Program-made: the position numbers and the translations under genes | Source of the DNA: Acanthopleura granulata | Taxonomy: Eukaryota > Mollusca > Polyplacophora > Chitonida > Chitonidae | Direction of reading: 5' to 3' | Length of the DNA: 64,000 nt | Assembly (NCBI GenBank): GCA_016165875.1 | Contig: JABBOT010000016.1 | Coordinates: 5,540,327-5,604,326 of the forward strand | Shown here: positions 63,362-64,000 of the stretch, piece after piece | How positions within the stretch are numbered: the first letter of the stretch is position 1 | How the letters are laid out: each line of letters begins with the position of its first letter | The notes under the pieces: model-generated | The model's input: only the letters and a program-made list of their open reading frames with translations | What the model was told of the DNA's origin: nothing | Database searches by the model: none

Positions 63362-64000
63362 ATTTATTAATAAGATATATGTATGTGCCTGTGCGTGAGT
63401 ACCACTGTGTACACACGCCGCGGTCTCGGGTTATATTTTCACCTCAGGCTGGCCTATCGCATGGTTCCCTTGGAATTATCGCATCATACAAACCACTGTA
63501 AACACTTTCAGTCGATCAGGAAATCGGATGTACCACAGACATGAAAAAAAAAAAATCCAGTCGAAATCGTTTCGAATAAACCAATACAATTTCTCTCGCT
63601 CTATCTCTCTCTCTCTCTCTCCCTCCTCTACCTTGTCATATGATAAAATCCGAAATATTCCCAATCCACTGTAGAGATCTCGCATTAATTTCCAGTCCAC
63701 ATGAGCGGTAAGGGTCTAACACATTTTCTCCCCACTTCGGTCTTCACACGTATCCGGTACAATAGAGATTTCAGCCCCGGGTTAACAACACTCCCGTCAG
63801 AACACTTGTTTGCAAGGGGCCTCCGGCGTAAGCGTCTTATTCTTTAAGATTTCCTCTGGATTAAACATTCGGGCTTTTGTGTGGGCTAAACACCTTCTGC
63901 GAACCCCACACGTCCCTTGCCTATTGGGATATATACGTTATGGATTGAGAGATCGTTCGATGCTTGCACAGCCCCCTTTACTCGATCGGTCGTTTGCTTG
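63362..64000. other. 5' flank of the Frizzled gene
   Basis: No coding signal. It holds the TATA-like site, a (CT)n tract at 63593-63622 (GA-rich on the gene strand, which can act as a GAGA-type promoter element) and otherwise unique sequence. It probably includes the proximal promoter. Confidence 0.4.
63431..63439 (-). promoter_or_regulatory. Possible TATA-like element upstream of Frizzled
   Basis: AAAATATAA on the minus strand, 70 nt above the first ATG. A start about 30 nt downstream would leave a 5' UTR of about 40 nt. It is the only such element in the near flank, but the match is weak. Confidence 0.2.

Overview
The window is animal nuclear DNA: AT-rich, split genes with GT-AG introns, abundant tRNA-derived SINEs, and a Frizzled Wnt receptor at one end. 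The SINE style (tRNA-like head, long conserved body, AAATAAATA tail) and the Frizzled sequence suggest a lophotrochozoan, most likely a mollusc. The species cannot be fixed from the sequence alone.

Layout. (1) 1-1744: a 55-bp minisatellite running off the left edge. (2) 1745-22675, minus strand: one ankyrin-repeat gene, which I could assemble into 23 coding exons (1,426 codons plus stop). Every junction keeps phase, every intron has GT and AG, and the total is a multiple of three. A probable 5' UTR exon lies at 25690-25771. Introns carry SINEs, foldback elements and three sizeable minisatellites. (3) About 25.8-61.1 kb: no convincing protein gene. It holds many SINE fragments (dense to 34.5 kb, sparse after, none seen from 55.6 kb to the Frizzled gene), several tandem arrays, a local duplication with a hairpin, and a CpG-rich promoter-like patch near 45.2-45.5 kb. 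(4) 61553-63361, minus strand: an intact single-exon Frizzled of the 5/8 class, with candidate poly(A) signals downstream and about 640 bp of 5' flank.

The two genes point the same way with about 36 kb between them, and nothing shows a functional link. The ankyrin protein has an unrecognised 416-residue N-terminal region with Cys/His clusters, about a dozen ankyrin repeats in blocks, and a Ser/Thr/Pro-rich insert made of three 21-residue repeats. I could not name its family.

The most unusual signal is that three minisatellites in this gene abut or are built from exon edges. One unit is 25 nt of exon 2 plus 20 nt of intron 2. A second is 10 nt of exon 20 plus 20 nt of intron 20. The 55-bp array contributes the stop codon. 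The first two arrays therefore multiply splice-donor sequences beside the real donor.
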